Source: JBLHKS01 sp047620505 | GTDB taxonomy: Bacteria > Verrucomicrobiota > Verrucomicrobiia > Verrucomicrobiales > DEV007 | Assembly (NCBI GenBank): GCA_047620505.1 | Contig: JBLHKS010000234.1 | Coordinates: 1 to 10,699 of the forward strand | Length of the DNA stretch: 10,699 bases | Direction of reading: 5' to 3' | Shown: in pieces, positions 1 through 7,644 of the stretch | How positions within the stretch are numbered: the first letter of the stretch is position 1 | How the letters are laid out: each line of letters begins with the position of its first letter | Made by a program: the position numbers and the translations under genes | The notes under the pieces: model-generated | What the model was told of the DNA's origin: nothing | Database searches by the model: none | What the model saw: the letters and a program-made list of their open reading frames with translations, nothing else

Positions 1-790
1 CCAATCCCAGTAACAAAGCATAGTGATGGGCGAGGCTTTTCATTCATACACTCTACTACGATGCTTTCAGCTGCCACGATATTTCCTGAAGAGCCGATTT
101 TTACATGAGCCGCCAATCTGGCCGCAATCCTGCTGAGCACGCCCGCTCTGGAATTCGGCCGCGCTTCGGCGGCTCTTTTCAGATTGTGGAGTCTTTTGCA
201 GTTATAATTCAGGCACACCAGTTTCCATTCACCAGTTACCTTTTCGAGCCCTCTGAGCGAAAAACCTCGAAATCCCATCACTTCTTTAATGATTCCAAAG
301 GTTGTCTCCATCGTGTAATTGCGTCGACTCTTTACCTTCCTTACTTAATAGTTTCTCACGCATCTCGATCAGCCGGTGGTCCTTGATCGTTTTCGTCTTT
401 CGTTCCGTAGCTTCCGCGGCCGGTAATCATAATGACGCTCACTGTGCGCGTCTTCGCGATGGACGATGCAATAGACTTCAATCCCGTATTGGTCCTGCAC
501 CTTTTCCAATCATATCCCCATTGATATAACCGGCGTCGCTCGATACCGATACAGGCTTTCCGGTGCGAGGGTCAACGCTATTAATCCCCGGCTCCAGCTC
601 TGCGCTGTCGCTCGGACTCTGACTGAGGTGATCGCATCAGCATCCATCGCTGCCTAAGCTTTGAAGCTTTCGGTATAACCAGAACGCTTGTTCTTGCGCA
701 TGATCCGTGCATCGGCGTCGGTTAAATTGCATTACTCCATACTGATTTCCGGACCACAAGCTGGTTTTTTCGGTGCCTTTCCTTCGTCGC
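1..790 (-). pseudogene. Decayed IS1182-type transposase remnant (C-terminal part)
   Basis: Reading the minus strand in shifting frames rebuilds the C-terminal half of a DDE transposase of the IS1182 type. In order it gives NLTDADARIMRKNKRSGY (about 725-672), AAMDAD, SQSPSDSAELEPGINSVDPR (from 624), SSDAGYINGDMI, EKVQDQYGIEVYC, HREDAHSERHYDYRPR, KTKTIKDHRLIEMREKL and METTFGIIKEVMGFRGFSLR (from 311), then VCLNYNCKRLHNL. The DAGY Asp and the METTFGIIK Glu are plausible catalytic DDE residues. Lesions seen: TAA at 732-734, TAG at 654-656, loss of about 20 bases near 625-635, an extra G near 507, a missing base near 414 and a shift near 324. The N-terminal half is absent, because the sulfatase stop lies at 791-793. 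The C-terminal reading frame is still open at the left window edge, so the far end of the element is not visible. It cannot encode an active enzyme. The family call is from recalled motifs, not a search. Confidence 0.85.
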
Positions 791-2176
791 TCATTCGTTC
801 TTTGTCAGGGTCGTCGGATTCTCGACCATACCGGGTTTGCGTGTGTTCTCGCCTTTGTCGCCCGTGCTGTCATCGCCCAGATCTTGCCGGGCGTGCACGA
901 GGAGCGCTTGGAGTTTTTGAACAATGTCAGGATTGTTTTTGGCGATATTTTGCTTTTCCCCGATGTCCTCGGCGAGGTTGAAAAGCGCCAGCTCTTTCAG
1001 GTCTCCCTTTCCCCGATCCTTCGCCACGCGCAGCTTCCAAGCGCCACTTCGAACTGCCTTCAGATTACCGCGAAAATAGTAGAAAAACGCCTCGTGCGGC
1101 GACTCCGTTTCAGCCTCGCCCGCAAGCAAGGGCCAGATGTCTTTGCCGTCGATCGGCCTGTCCGAGGGTTCGCTCCCACCGGCCAGTTTCGCGAAGGTCG
1201 GGAGCAGGTCGATCGAGATCGCCAGCTCTGAGCAGCTGCTGGCCGCCGGAATTTTTCCAGGCCACCGCGCGACGAACGGAACTCGCTGCCCGCCCTCAAG
1301 CGTAGAGCCTTTTCCGCCGCTCAGCGGCAGGTTGCTCGCGCCGTGCTGAGTGGCCCCGCCGTTGTCTGACAGAAAGACGACGAGCGTCCGCTCATCGATC
1401 CCGAATTCCTTCAGCGAATCCAGAATTTTGCCAGTCGACCAATCGATTTCCTCGACCGTGTCGCCCCATTTTCCGTTCGCCGATTTGCCCGCGAATTCCG
1501 GGCTCGAGTACTGCGGCCAGTGCGGCATCGTGTGCGGCAGGTAGAGGAAAAACGGGTTGTCGCGATTGGCTTCGATAAACTTGAGCGCCTCCTCGGTGTA
1601 ACGCTGGGTGAGGTAGGCCTGGTCGGGCTCCTCCTCGATCACTTCTTCGTTCCGCAGCAGCGGCAGCGGCGGGTAACGAAAAGGCTCAGGCCGATCCATG
1701 TGGCCCATGTCGTTGGAAAACGGGATCCCGAAATACGAATCGAAACCCTGGCGTGTCGGCAGAAATTCGCGCTGATCGCCGAGGTGCCATTTTCCGACAA
1801 TCGCCGTGGCGTAACCCCGTTCCTTCAAAACTTCGGCGATGGTGATTTCGTCAGGATTCAGACCTTTCTTGTTTCCGGGAAACAGCACCCAGCCGCCCGA
1901 TTCGTTTTCGTGAAGCCCCACTCGTTTCGGGTAGCAGCCCGTCATCAGCGAGCTTCGCGAGGGCGAGCAAACGCCGCTGGTCACGTAAAAATCCGTAAAG
2001 ACCCGGCCTTCCTCAGCCATCCGATCGAGATTCGGCGTGCGGTGTTTTTCCGAGCCGAATGGACCGATATCGTTGTAGCCGAGATCATCGCAGAAAATGA
2101 TGATAAAGTTAGGCTTTTCCTGCGCGGCCAAAACGCTGGTACCAAGGAGAAAAAGAAGGGCGAGCCGAAAAATCAT
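791..2176 (-). CDS. Secreted type I (formylglycine) sulfatase
   Basis: A 461-residue protein of normal length for arylsulfatase-type enzymes, which hydrolyse sulfate esters, here probably on sulfated glycans. The start MIFRLALLFLLGTSVLAAQ is a signal peptide, so it acts in the periplasm or outside the cell. Metal-site Asp30-Asp31 (FCDDLGY) is followed by the sulfatase signature CSPSRSSLMTG, whose Cys70 would be converted to formylglycine. Further active-site motifs follow: VGKWHLG (Lys129, His131), LPHTMPHW (His215, His219), SDNGG (271-274) and GGKGSTLEGG (Lys289). All key residues are present. Maturation needs a formylglycine-generating enzyme, which is not in the window. It is transcribed away from the MarR gene, and its stop codon abuts a transposase relic on the same strand. 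I see no strong ribosome binding site. The sulfated substrate and exact subfamily cannot be decided by eye. Confidence 0.96.
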   Translation of the reverse strand: MIFRLALLFLLGTSVLAAQEKPNFIIIFCDDLGYNDIGPFGSEKHRTPNLDRMAEEGRVFTDFYVTSGVCSPSRSSLMTGCYPKRVGLHENESGGWVLFPGNKKGLNPDEITIAEVLKERGYATAIVGKWHLGDQREFLPTRQGFDSYFGIPFSNDMGHMDRPEPFRYPPLPLLRNEEVIEEEPDQAYLTQRYTEEALKFIEANRDNPFFLYLPHTMPHWPQYSSPEFAGKSANGKWGDTVEEIDWSTGKILDSLKEFGIDERTLVVFLSDNGGATQHGASNLPLSGGKGSTLEGGQRVPFVARWPGKIPAASSCSELAISIDLLPTFAKLAGGSEPSDRPIDGKDIWPLLAGEAETESPHEAFFYYFRGNLKAVRSGAWKLRVAKDRGKGDLKELALFNLAEDIGEKQNIAKNNPDIVQKLQALLVHARQDLGDDSTGDKGENTRKPGMVENPTTLTKNE

Positions 2177-2206
2177 GCCCGAACCATCCGGACTTCGCGG
2201 CCTGGA

Positions 2207-2345
2207 TCAAGTCCCGGCGATCTCGCGCGCATCCCCAGCGCAGCGGGTGATTTCCGCCCAGTCGCCCGCCGCAATCACATCGCCGGGCACCAGCAAGGAG
2301 CGCTGCGCCACCGACAGAGGCTTGACGGCGATTGACGGCTGGCTG
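2207..2345 (-). pseudogene. Possible relic of KDPG/KHG aldolase C-terminus
   Basis: On the minus strand, just upstream of the sulfatase start, a frame ending at TGA 2207-2209 reads LLVPGDVIAAGDWAEITR (from 2296) and then CAGDAREIAGT. This closely resembles the C-terminus of 2-keto-3-deoxy-6-phosphogluconate aldolase; the E. coli Eda tail is recalled as [20 protein letters not shown]. A neighbouring frame immediately before it reads ASVGGAALL, matching the GGS/GGA loop that precedes this tail in the family, so a one-base frameshift would join them. No plausible start codon or remaining aldolase body is visible, because the MarR promoter and gene take over. If correct, an aldolase gene once preceded the sulfatase in the same orientation, 30 bases upstream, and lost most of its length. 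It could be coincidence, since only about 40 residues are available. Confidence 0.45.
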
Positions 2346-2348
2346 CCA

Positions 2349-2366
2349 TTGACAAAAATATATACT
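2349..2366 (+). promoter_or_regulatory. Possible promoter/operator region of the MarR gene
   Basis: A consensus -35-like TTGACA lies at 2349-2354, followed by an AT-rich stretch containing TATACT at 2361-2366. This is the only AT-rich patch in the otherwise GC-rich divergent gap. The spacing between these two boxes (6 bases) is too short for a standard sigma-70 pair, and no good -10 lies 17 bases from TTGACA, so the exact promoter is uncertain. Two further TTGACGGC copies at 2322-2329 and 2332-2339 are spaced 10 bases apart, about one helical turn. They could be binding sites, though they lie in the probable aldolase relic. MarR proteins commonly bind their own divergent promoter regions; nothing here proves it. 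Confidence 0.25.
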
Positions 2367-2399
2367 CCGCATACCCATTACTTCAGACTCTGACGCCTC

Positions 2400-2846
2400 A
2401 TGGCCATGCCCGAACCAACACCCTATCGCGAGACCCTCCAGATGCGGCTGCGAGCGGCGTATTTCGCCCTGCATCGTCATTCGAATCGACACTTCCTTCA
2501 GTTTGAGACGACGGCGGATCAGTATGTCCTGCTGTGTTTCCTTGCGGAAGAAGACGGCATCTCTCAGAAGGCGCTGTCGGGGCGGTGTTCGTCGGACGCG
2601 CGGACTATCGGGACGATGATCGAGCTGCTCGAACACAAAGGTCTGGTCCAGCGTCAGCCGGACCCGTCGGACGGCCGCGCAAGGCAGGTGTTTCTGACCA
2701 AAAACGGACGGGCGCGCCACGCGCAACTCAAGAACAACTCGGACGAAATCCGTGAAACCCTTTACGGGGCGCTGGAGCCTGAAGAACTGGGGATCGTCGA
2801 GAAGGCGCTCGATCGCATTGCCGAGGCGTTTGAGGAAAGCCCTTAA
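2400..2846 (+). CDS. MarR-family transcriptional regulator
   Basis: A 148-residue winged-helix regulator of typical MarR length. Helical N- and C-terminal parts (about 8-35 and 115-145) would form the dimer interface. They flank a winged helix-turn-helix at about 38-104: QYVLLCFLAEEDGISQKALS, a recognition helix around SSDARTIGTMIELLEHKGL, and a wing with the family hallmark DPSDGRARQVFLTKNGR (88-104). Members usually bind a palindrome as dimers and release DNA on binding a small, often aromatic or oxidised, ligand. ATG at 2400 or at 2406 (MPEP) could be the start, and neither has a clear ribosome binding site. It is divergent from the sulfatase and lies 14 bases upstream of the SGNH gene on the same strand. 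It may therefore control both sides of the locus; this is inferred from position only. Confidence 0.93.
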   Translation: MAMPEPTPYRETLQMRLRAAYFALHRHSNRHFLQFETTADQYVLLCFLAEEDGISQKALSGRCSSDARTIGTMIELLEHKGLVQRQPDPSDGRARQVFLTKNGRARHAQLKNNSDEIRETLYGALEPEELGIVEKALDRIAEAFEESP

Positions 2847-2876
2847 ACCAGCATCAATTCATGACAAGAGCCACCT
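2846..2876 (+). repeat. 31-bp direct repeat, left copy
   Basis: This stretch (AACCAGCATCAATTCATGAC, then 11 more bases) matches 7645-7675 at 30 of 31 positions; the only difference is G versus A at 2868/7667. In the right copy it spans the spacer and first codons (MTKAT) of the sialidase-like gene. Here it spans the spacer after the MarR stop and an ATG (2861) that opens the SGNH frame with MTRAT. A match this long in 10.7 kb is far beyond chance. The two copies bracket the SGNH, TPR and DUF4838 genes. Confidence 0.95.
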
Positions 2877-4213
2877 CTCCAGAAATGAGCCATCCAACTC
2901 TCTCCATGAAACGCATTCTCACACCTCTCCTCGCGCTGCCGTTCCTCATTCATGCTCAGGACGGCGCGCTGAAAGCGAGCGATGCCAGAGCGGAGACAAT
3001 CATCGCCGTTTATGGAGACGCCGCTGCGACCCCGTCCCCGTCAGCGGGCTGGACGTTTCAATGGAATGAGCGCGGCAATCTCGGTGACTCCACAGGTTAT
3101 GAACCGCTGAGCTACGATGAGAAGGCCGGGGCGTATGGCGTGCGGGATGCGTCAGGGGCGCTGCGGACCAATGCACCCAGCCACACCCTTTCGCGCGATG
3201 TTTACGCCATGCCCGACAAGAATGGTGTCGCACGCTGCTACATCGCGTCATTCAAACTCGGCGCCAACGCCCGAGGCGATGTCTGGATCAACCACGGGAA
3301 CCTGCGCACGCCCTTCGCCGATGGCGCCGAGGTGCACGTTTATGTGAATGAGCAGTTGAAGGCGCAAAAACTTTTCGCGCGGGACCGCTTCGCCCATGTC
3401 TTCCAGTTCAAGCTCGGCCCATTGAAGAAGGATGACGTGATTCACCTTGCGATCGCTCCTCCGGCGACTTCGAGGAAAACCGGTGGCCGACTCCTCTATG
3501 TCATCGAAGACTGCCCAACAGGGCAGTTGCCAGAGGCCCCCGCCAATATCATCTCCCCAGCACTTAACGCTTCCACGCCGCAGTTCGGAGTGAGTGGCCG
3601 AATCGGCGCCGCCTACGCCGACAGGCACCAAGCGCAGTGCGAAGCCGTCGTGGCGACCCGCCCGGAGCTGGTCTTCATCGGCGACTCCATCACGGCACGC
3701 TGGCCGCAGGAAGTGCTGGAGGCGCGCTTTGGCAAACATCGTCCTCTCAATCTCGGCATGGGTGGCGACTGGATTCAAAACGTCCTCTGGCGCGTGCAAA
3801 ACGGCACGCTCGACAAGGCCGCCCCCAAAGTCGTCGTGCTGCTGATCGGCACGAACAATCTAACGGGCAAGTTCACTCCCGACGAGATCGCGGCAAACAT
3901 CGGCAGGCTGATCAATGCGATCCAGAGCAAGACCGCCCAGAGCAAGATTCTCGTGCTGGGCATTTTGCCGCGCGGGGCCTCGATCAAAGACGAAATCAAC
4001 GAATCCATCCGCCAGACCAACGCCAAACTCGCGACGCTGTCCGACCAAAAGCAGGTCTTCTACCTCGACGTCGGCGACAATCTCGTCGAGCCCGATGGAA
4101 GCATCAGCCCGGCAGTGATGCCCGACAAACTCCACGTCGCCGGCCCCGGCTTTACGCGGTGGATGGAGGCGATGGGGCCCACTCTTGATAGGCTGCTGAA
4201 CGCAAGTCCCTGA
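2861..4213 (+). CDS. Secreted SGNH/GDSL-type esterase with N-terminal extra domain
   Basis: The C-terminal half is an SGNH hydrolase, likely an esterase removing acyl groups (for example acetyl) from a glycan. Visible are block I VFIGDSITARW (Ser276), block II NLGMGGD (Gly301), block III LIGTNNLTG (Asn332) and block V MPDKLHVAGPG (Asp422, His425). All four catalytic blocks are intact, most like the PAF-acetylhydrolase-type GDSL group. Residues about 45-225 form a separate, probably beta-rich domain that I do not recognise; it could bind sugar. The start is doubtful. ATG 2861 lies in a 31-base repeat copied from the sialidase-like start and gives MTRATSPEMSHPTLS before the signal peptide. ATG 2906, opening MKRILTPLLALPFLIHAQ, looks like the natural start and would give 435 residues. 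The next gene follows after 18 bases. Confidence 0.87.
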   Translation: MTRATSPEMSHPTLSMKRILTPLLALPFLIHAQDGALKASDARAETIIAVYGDAAATPSPSAGWTFQWNERGNLGDSTGYEPLSYDEKAGAYGVRDASGALRTNAPSHTLSRDVYAMPDKNGVARCYIASFKLGANARGDVWINHGNLRTPFADGAEVHVYVNEQLKAQKLFARDRFAHVFQFKLGPLKKDDVIHLAIAPPATSRKTGGRLLYVIEDCPTGQLPEAPANIISPALNASTPQFGVSGRIGAAYADRHQAQCEAVVATRPELVFIGDSITARWPQEVLEARFGKHRPLNLGMGGDWIQNVLWRVQNGTLDKAAPKVVVLLIGTNNLTGKFTPDEIAANIGRLINAIQSKTAQSKILVLGILPRGASIKDEINESIRQTNAKLATLSDQKQVFYLDVGDNLVEPDGSISPAVMPDKLHVAGPGFTRWMEAMGPTLDRLLNASP

Positions 4214-4231
4214 TTAGATTAGAAGATCCAC

Positions 4232-5149
4232 ATGAAAAACCCACTCATCGTTGCCGGCGTCACTTTGAAATCATCTTGGCGGGCTGCTCTCATCGCCCTC
4301 CTTCTCGCTCCACTGGCCCCGCTGCCCGTCCTGGCTGAGCCCCACTTCATCGCCGAGCGGCAGGAGGGGCTCAAACTGACGCAAAGCGGAAAGCACGCTG
4401 AGGCGGCGGCTTTTTTCGTCAAGTTGGCGGAGACCGCTGCCAAGCCGGAGCAGAAGGCCGATGCGTTGCGGCACGCGGCCCTGGCCACCGCCCGCAACAA
4501 ACAGATCGAGGCGGCGCTGCTGCTGGCGGACCAGATTCCGCTCAAGCCGGAGTCCCACTTTGCCAGGATCGAGATTTACCTGGACGCCAGGAAGTGGGCC
4601 GAGCTGCTCGAAGCGACCGAGATGCTCGATGCGGCGACGTGGCCGGACAGATTGATCTATCCCACACTCATGGCCCGCGCCCGCGCCTACTCCGCCCTCG
4701 GCGAGATGGAGGCTGCCCAGAGGGATGCCTTGCAGGCGGTCAAACACACGATCTCCCTCAGCAACCAGGCCGCCGCCTGGAACCTGATCGCCGGGAATGC
4801 GCTACGCGTCGGGAATGACGGTCGCGCGCTCGAGGCTTACGCCGAGATAATCCGCATCCGGCCCAGCAGCGGCGGCGGATTGCAGCGGGCCCTGAGCGAG
4901 CGAGCCTTGCTGCTTTCTTCGCTCGGAAAGCATGATGCGGCTCTGGCAGACGTCGCCGAGTTGGACGAAAACAACAACAACGATCCGCATTGGATCTGCA
5001 CGGCGCTGATGGCCAGCGGCAAGATTCACCACGACATGGGCGACAAGGCCAAGGCTCTCCAGAGTTACCAACAGGCTGCGAAGGCGCAAGGCGCTCCTGC
5101 CGCCCTGGTCGATGAAGCGAAGAAGCGGCTGGCGGAATTGAATCCATAG
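4232..5149 (+). CDS. Exported tetratricopeptide-repeat protein
   Basis: A 305-residue protein with a long signal sequence or membrane anchor (hydrophobic 17-35, ALIALLLAPLAPLPVLAEP), so it is likely periplasmic. The rest is helical TPR-like repeats: about 38-70 (GLKLTQSGKHAEAAAFFVKL), 145-172 (ARARAYSALGEMEAAQRDAL), 181-211 (GNALRVGNDGRALEAYAEII), 217-247 (ALLLSSLGKHDAALADVAEL) and 256-287 (GKIHHDMGDKAKALQSYQQA). These carry the usual small and aromatic spacing of TPR helices. TPR domains bind proteins, and no enzymatic motif is seen. GAAG about 9 bases before the ATG may serve as ribosome binding site. It sits 18 bases after the SGNH gene and 36 before the DUF4838 gene, so it is probably co-transcribed and perhaps scaffolds or assists the exported enzymes. 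The exact role is unknown. Confidence 0.86.
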   Translation: MKNPLIVAGVTLKSSWRAALIALLLAPLAPLPVLAEPHFIAERQEGLKLTQSGKHAEAAAFFVKLAETAAKPEQKADALRHAALATARNKQIEAALLLADQIPLKPESHFARIEIYLDARKWAELLEATEMLDAATWPDRLIYPTLMARARAYSALGEMEAAQRDALQAVKHTISLSNQAAAWNLIAGNALRVGNDGRALEAYAEIIRIRPSSGGGLQRALSERALLLSSLGKHDAALADVAELDENNNNDPHWICTALMASGKIHHDMGDKAKALQSYQQAAKAQGAPAALVDEAKKRLAELNP

Positions 5150-5185
5150 AAGTCAGCGCCAACCCGAACCTCCTTCTCTCAAACG

Positions 5186-7642
5186 ATGCCTCACATGAAT
5201 CTCATGAAATTTTTTACCCTGCTCCTCACGTCCCTGTTCGCGACCGCCGTCTCTGGCGCAGCCGACGTCCCGCTGGTGGTCGCTGGCAAGCCGGTCGCCG
5301 AAATCGTGCTGGCGAAGGATGCCACCCCCAGTGTGCGAACCGCTGCGAGGGAGTTGCAGCGCCACCTGCGCGCGATGTCCGGGGCGGAGCTGCCGATGGT
5401 CCATGCCGCCTCGCCCGGCGTGAAAAATCAGGTCTATGTCGGCGAAAGTGACGCTACGCGAAAGCTGGGCTTTTCACTTGAGGGACTGAAGCACGACGGC
5501 TTCAGAATCGTCGCTGCGGACAACCATGTCATCGTGGCCGGGCCGCAGTTTTACAACTTCGCCAAGTCCTTTTCACTCTTCCGGGACGTTGCCCGGTCGA
5601 GCTGGCAAAAAAATTGGGAGGAGCTGACCGGGCACAAGTGGCGATTTCCTCCCATGACAGATTACCGCGACTTCAGCGAGGAGTTTGGTTTTCACACCGG
5701 CGATGGCACCGGCACACTCTACGGAATCTATGCGCTGCTCGAGCAGTTGGGCATGCGCTGGTATGCGCCGATTCCGGAACTGGGTCTGGTCATTCCCGAG
5801 TCCGAAAATCTTGCCGTCAAAGTTCAGAACACCAGGGAAGAGCCCGAGTTTCCGGTGCGCCTTTTTGCCGATTGCCGGGTCGGGTGGTCCATTCCAGACG
5901 AGTTTCTGTGGTATAAGGCCATGCGCGTTGGGGCCGACCGCTTTGTTCCCCTTTACCACAGCGTGAGCGGTCCCACCAAGATCGCTCCCGGGCAACAGCC
6001 GCAGGAGTATTACGGCCGGGTGGAGGGCCGGGTGGATTACCACACGCCACGGCTTAGCAACGAGCGCCTGCGTGCCGACACGGCCGCGTATCTTGAGGTG
6101 GTGGACAAACACTTTCCCGGGATCGGCTACATCGGCATCGGGCAGCCCGATGGCTGGAGTTTGCTCGACAGCGAGGATGCCGCCGCGGGATGGGACAAGT
6201 TCAAGGAGCGCGGGCAATCCGGGCGCTACAGCGACTACGCCTGGGATTTCAACATGAATGTCCGCGGTCGCTTGATGAAAAAGTTCCCCGACAAAAAGTT
6301 TACCTTCTTTGCTTATGGCATAACCAGCAGGATCCCCTCGCACCTGGATAGTGTGCCCGACAATGTCTTGATTGGCTTCACCCAGACCAGCGCCGGCTGG
6401 AATCTGCCGGAACGGGGACACGAACAGGCCAATCGCAAAGAATGGATCGCCGCCATGAACAGCCCGGAGCAGCTGCTCATCTGGGAATACTACCTGCAGC
6501 ACGCCCCGAACTATAATTTCCCGCCCGTCCCGATCATTTTTCCGTCGCTGATGAAACAAAGCTTCGACGGGCTGTATGACCATGCCCTGGGCTTCACGGC
6601 GGAGATCGGCTGGACGGCGAGCACGACGAACACGAAAGCCGCGAACATGCCGATCATGGCCCGGCCGTGGATCAGCCACCTCATGCTCTATATACATAGC
6701 AAGCTATGCTGGAACCGCGACCTGGATATTCAGGCCACCATGAATGAGTATTACGAACTCTTCTACGGACCAGCCAGGGCCGAGATGAAGGAGTTCTTTG
6801 AGTTTGCCGAGACCGTGTGGATGCGCCCCGAGCCGCGCCAGATCACCACCGCCGGCGGCTTCCTGAAACAGGCCGACGTGGACCGCTTCTTCGACATCCT
6901 CGGGCGCGCCAAAGCCAGGGCGGGAGACGACACCATCTATGGCCGTCGCATCGCGGGCATCGCGGGGGAAATGGAGCCCCTCAAGCGGCTGTTTGAAAAA
7001 CTCAAGCGCACCGGCCCCAATCTCCAGATCAAAACCGCCCCTGAGCCGCCGGTGGTCGATGGCGACCTGACCAAGCCATTCTGGCGGGCGGACGACCCCC
7101 AGGGCTACGCCTTTCAGCCACTGCGCGACATGCTGACCGGCGAGTCGCCGCACCATGTGGACACTCAAGTCGCGTTCCGTTGGCTCGATGACAACTCGGC
7201 GCTGATTGTCGGCATCGAGTGTCGCGAGCCAAAGATGAACCGGCTGGTCGAATCCTGCAAAGAGCCCGATTCCATGCGTATTTTCGGCGATGACATGGTG
7301 GAAATCCGCCTCGAGACTGCGGGAGGGATCCGCCCCTTCATCGGCATCAACTCCGCCGGGGTGGTTTTTGACGAATGCATCACCGGGCGGGTCGAGGACC
7401 TGCCCGCCTTTTACCGGGTTGGGAAGGCAGCAGTGAAAAAATACCCCGACCGTTGGACGGTCGAAGTCCGCATCGACGCCAAACCCCTCTCCGGCGCCCG
7501 CCCCACGCCCTACTACCCGTGGGGAGTCAACATCTGCCGCCAGCGCAAAGCCGGCAACACCACCGAGCACTACATGCTTTCCCCCAGCGGAACCAACTTC
7601 AGAGAACCCACCGTGATGGGCAACATCTTCGTGCGGAAATAG
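5186..7642 (+). CDS. Secreted DUF4838 protein with GH67-like N-terminus and CBM9-like C-terminus
   Basis: An 818-residue multidomain protein. The signal peptide is within residues 1-25 (MKFFTLLLTSLFATAVSGAA); the start could be ATG 5186, 5195 or 5204, and no clear ribosome binding site separates them. Residues about 30-215 resemble the N-terminal domain of alpha-glucuronidase-like proteins: TAARELQRHLRAMSGAELP, then GTLYGIYALLEQLGMRWYAP, a signature of this type. Residues about 225-540 fit DUF4838, with an acidic and aromatic core (IGIGQPDGWS, LIWEYYLQHAP, AEIGWTAS). Residues about 617-818 resemble a CBM9-like sugar-binding domain: VVDGDLTKPFW, IFGDDMVEIRLE and YYPWGVNICRQR. A glycoside hydrolase acting on a uronic-acid or other decorated glycan is plausible, but DUF4838 catalysis is not established to my knowledge and I cannot assign catalytic residues. 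It lies in a chain of exported proteins and ends 17 bases before the sialidase-like gene. Confidence 0.88.
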   Translation: MPHMNLMKFFTLLLTSLFATAVSGAADVPLVVAGKPVAEIVLAKDATPSVRTAARELQRHLRAMSGAELPMVHAASPGVKNQVYVGESDATRKLGFSLEGLKHDGFRIVAADNHVIVAGPQFYNFAKSFSLFRDVARSSWQKNWEELTGHKWRFPPMTDYRDFSEEFGFHTGDGTGTLYGIYALLEQLGMRWYAPIPELGLVIPESENLAVKVQNTREEPEFPVRLFADCRVGWSIPDEFLWYKAMRVGADRFVPLYHSVSGPTKIAPGQQPQEYYGRVEGRVDYHTPRLSNERLRADTAAYLEVVDKHFPGIGYIGIGQPDGWSLLDSEDAAAGWDKFKERGQSGRYSDYAWDFNMNVRGRLMKKFPDKKFTFFAYGITSRIPSHLDSVPDNVLIGFTQTSAGWNLPERGHEQANRKEWIAAMNSPEQLLIWEYYLQHAPNYNFPPVPIIFPSLMKQSFDGLYDHALGFTAEIGWTASTTNTKAANMPIMARPWISHLMLYIHSKLCWNRDLDIQATMNEYYELFYGPARAEMKEFFEFAETVWMRPEPRQITTAGGFLKQADVDRFFDILGRAKARAGDDTIYGRRIAGIAGEMEPLKRLFEKLKRTGPNLQIKTAPEPPVVDGDLTKPFWRADDPQGYAFQPLRDMLTGESPHHVDTQVAFRWLDDNSALIVGIECREPKMNRLVESCKEPDSMRIFGDDMVEIRLETAGGIRPFIGINSAGVVFDECITGRVEDLPAFYRVGKAAVKKYPDRWTVEVRIDAKPLSGARPTPYYPWGVNICRQRKAGNTTEHYMLSPSGTNFREPTVMGNIFVRK

Positions 7643-7644
7643 CG

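Noticed and set aside
1520..2335. Plus-strand open frame of 271 codons opposite the sulfatase.
   Set aside because: It mirrors the sulfatase codon pattern, has no recognisable domain, and runs through the sulfatase start and gap.
2174..2417. 13-base identical string CATGCCCGAACCA at the sulfatase start (2174-2186) and at the MarR start (2405-2417).
   Set aside because: A 13-base match is about what chance gives in a window this size, and no similarity extends beyond it.
5573..6697. Long open frame (374 codons) on the minus strand inside the DUF4838 gene.
   Set aside because: It is antisense to a well-supported gene; long antisense frames are common in GC-rich coding DNA and this one shows no family motifs.
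6692..6707. Small inverted repeat CATAGC-AA-GCTATG.
   Set aside because: It is only six base pairs inside a coding region, with no T-run, so there is no reason to call a terminator or site.
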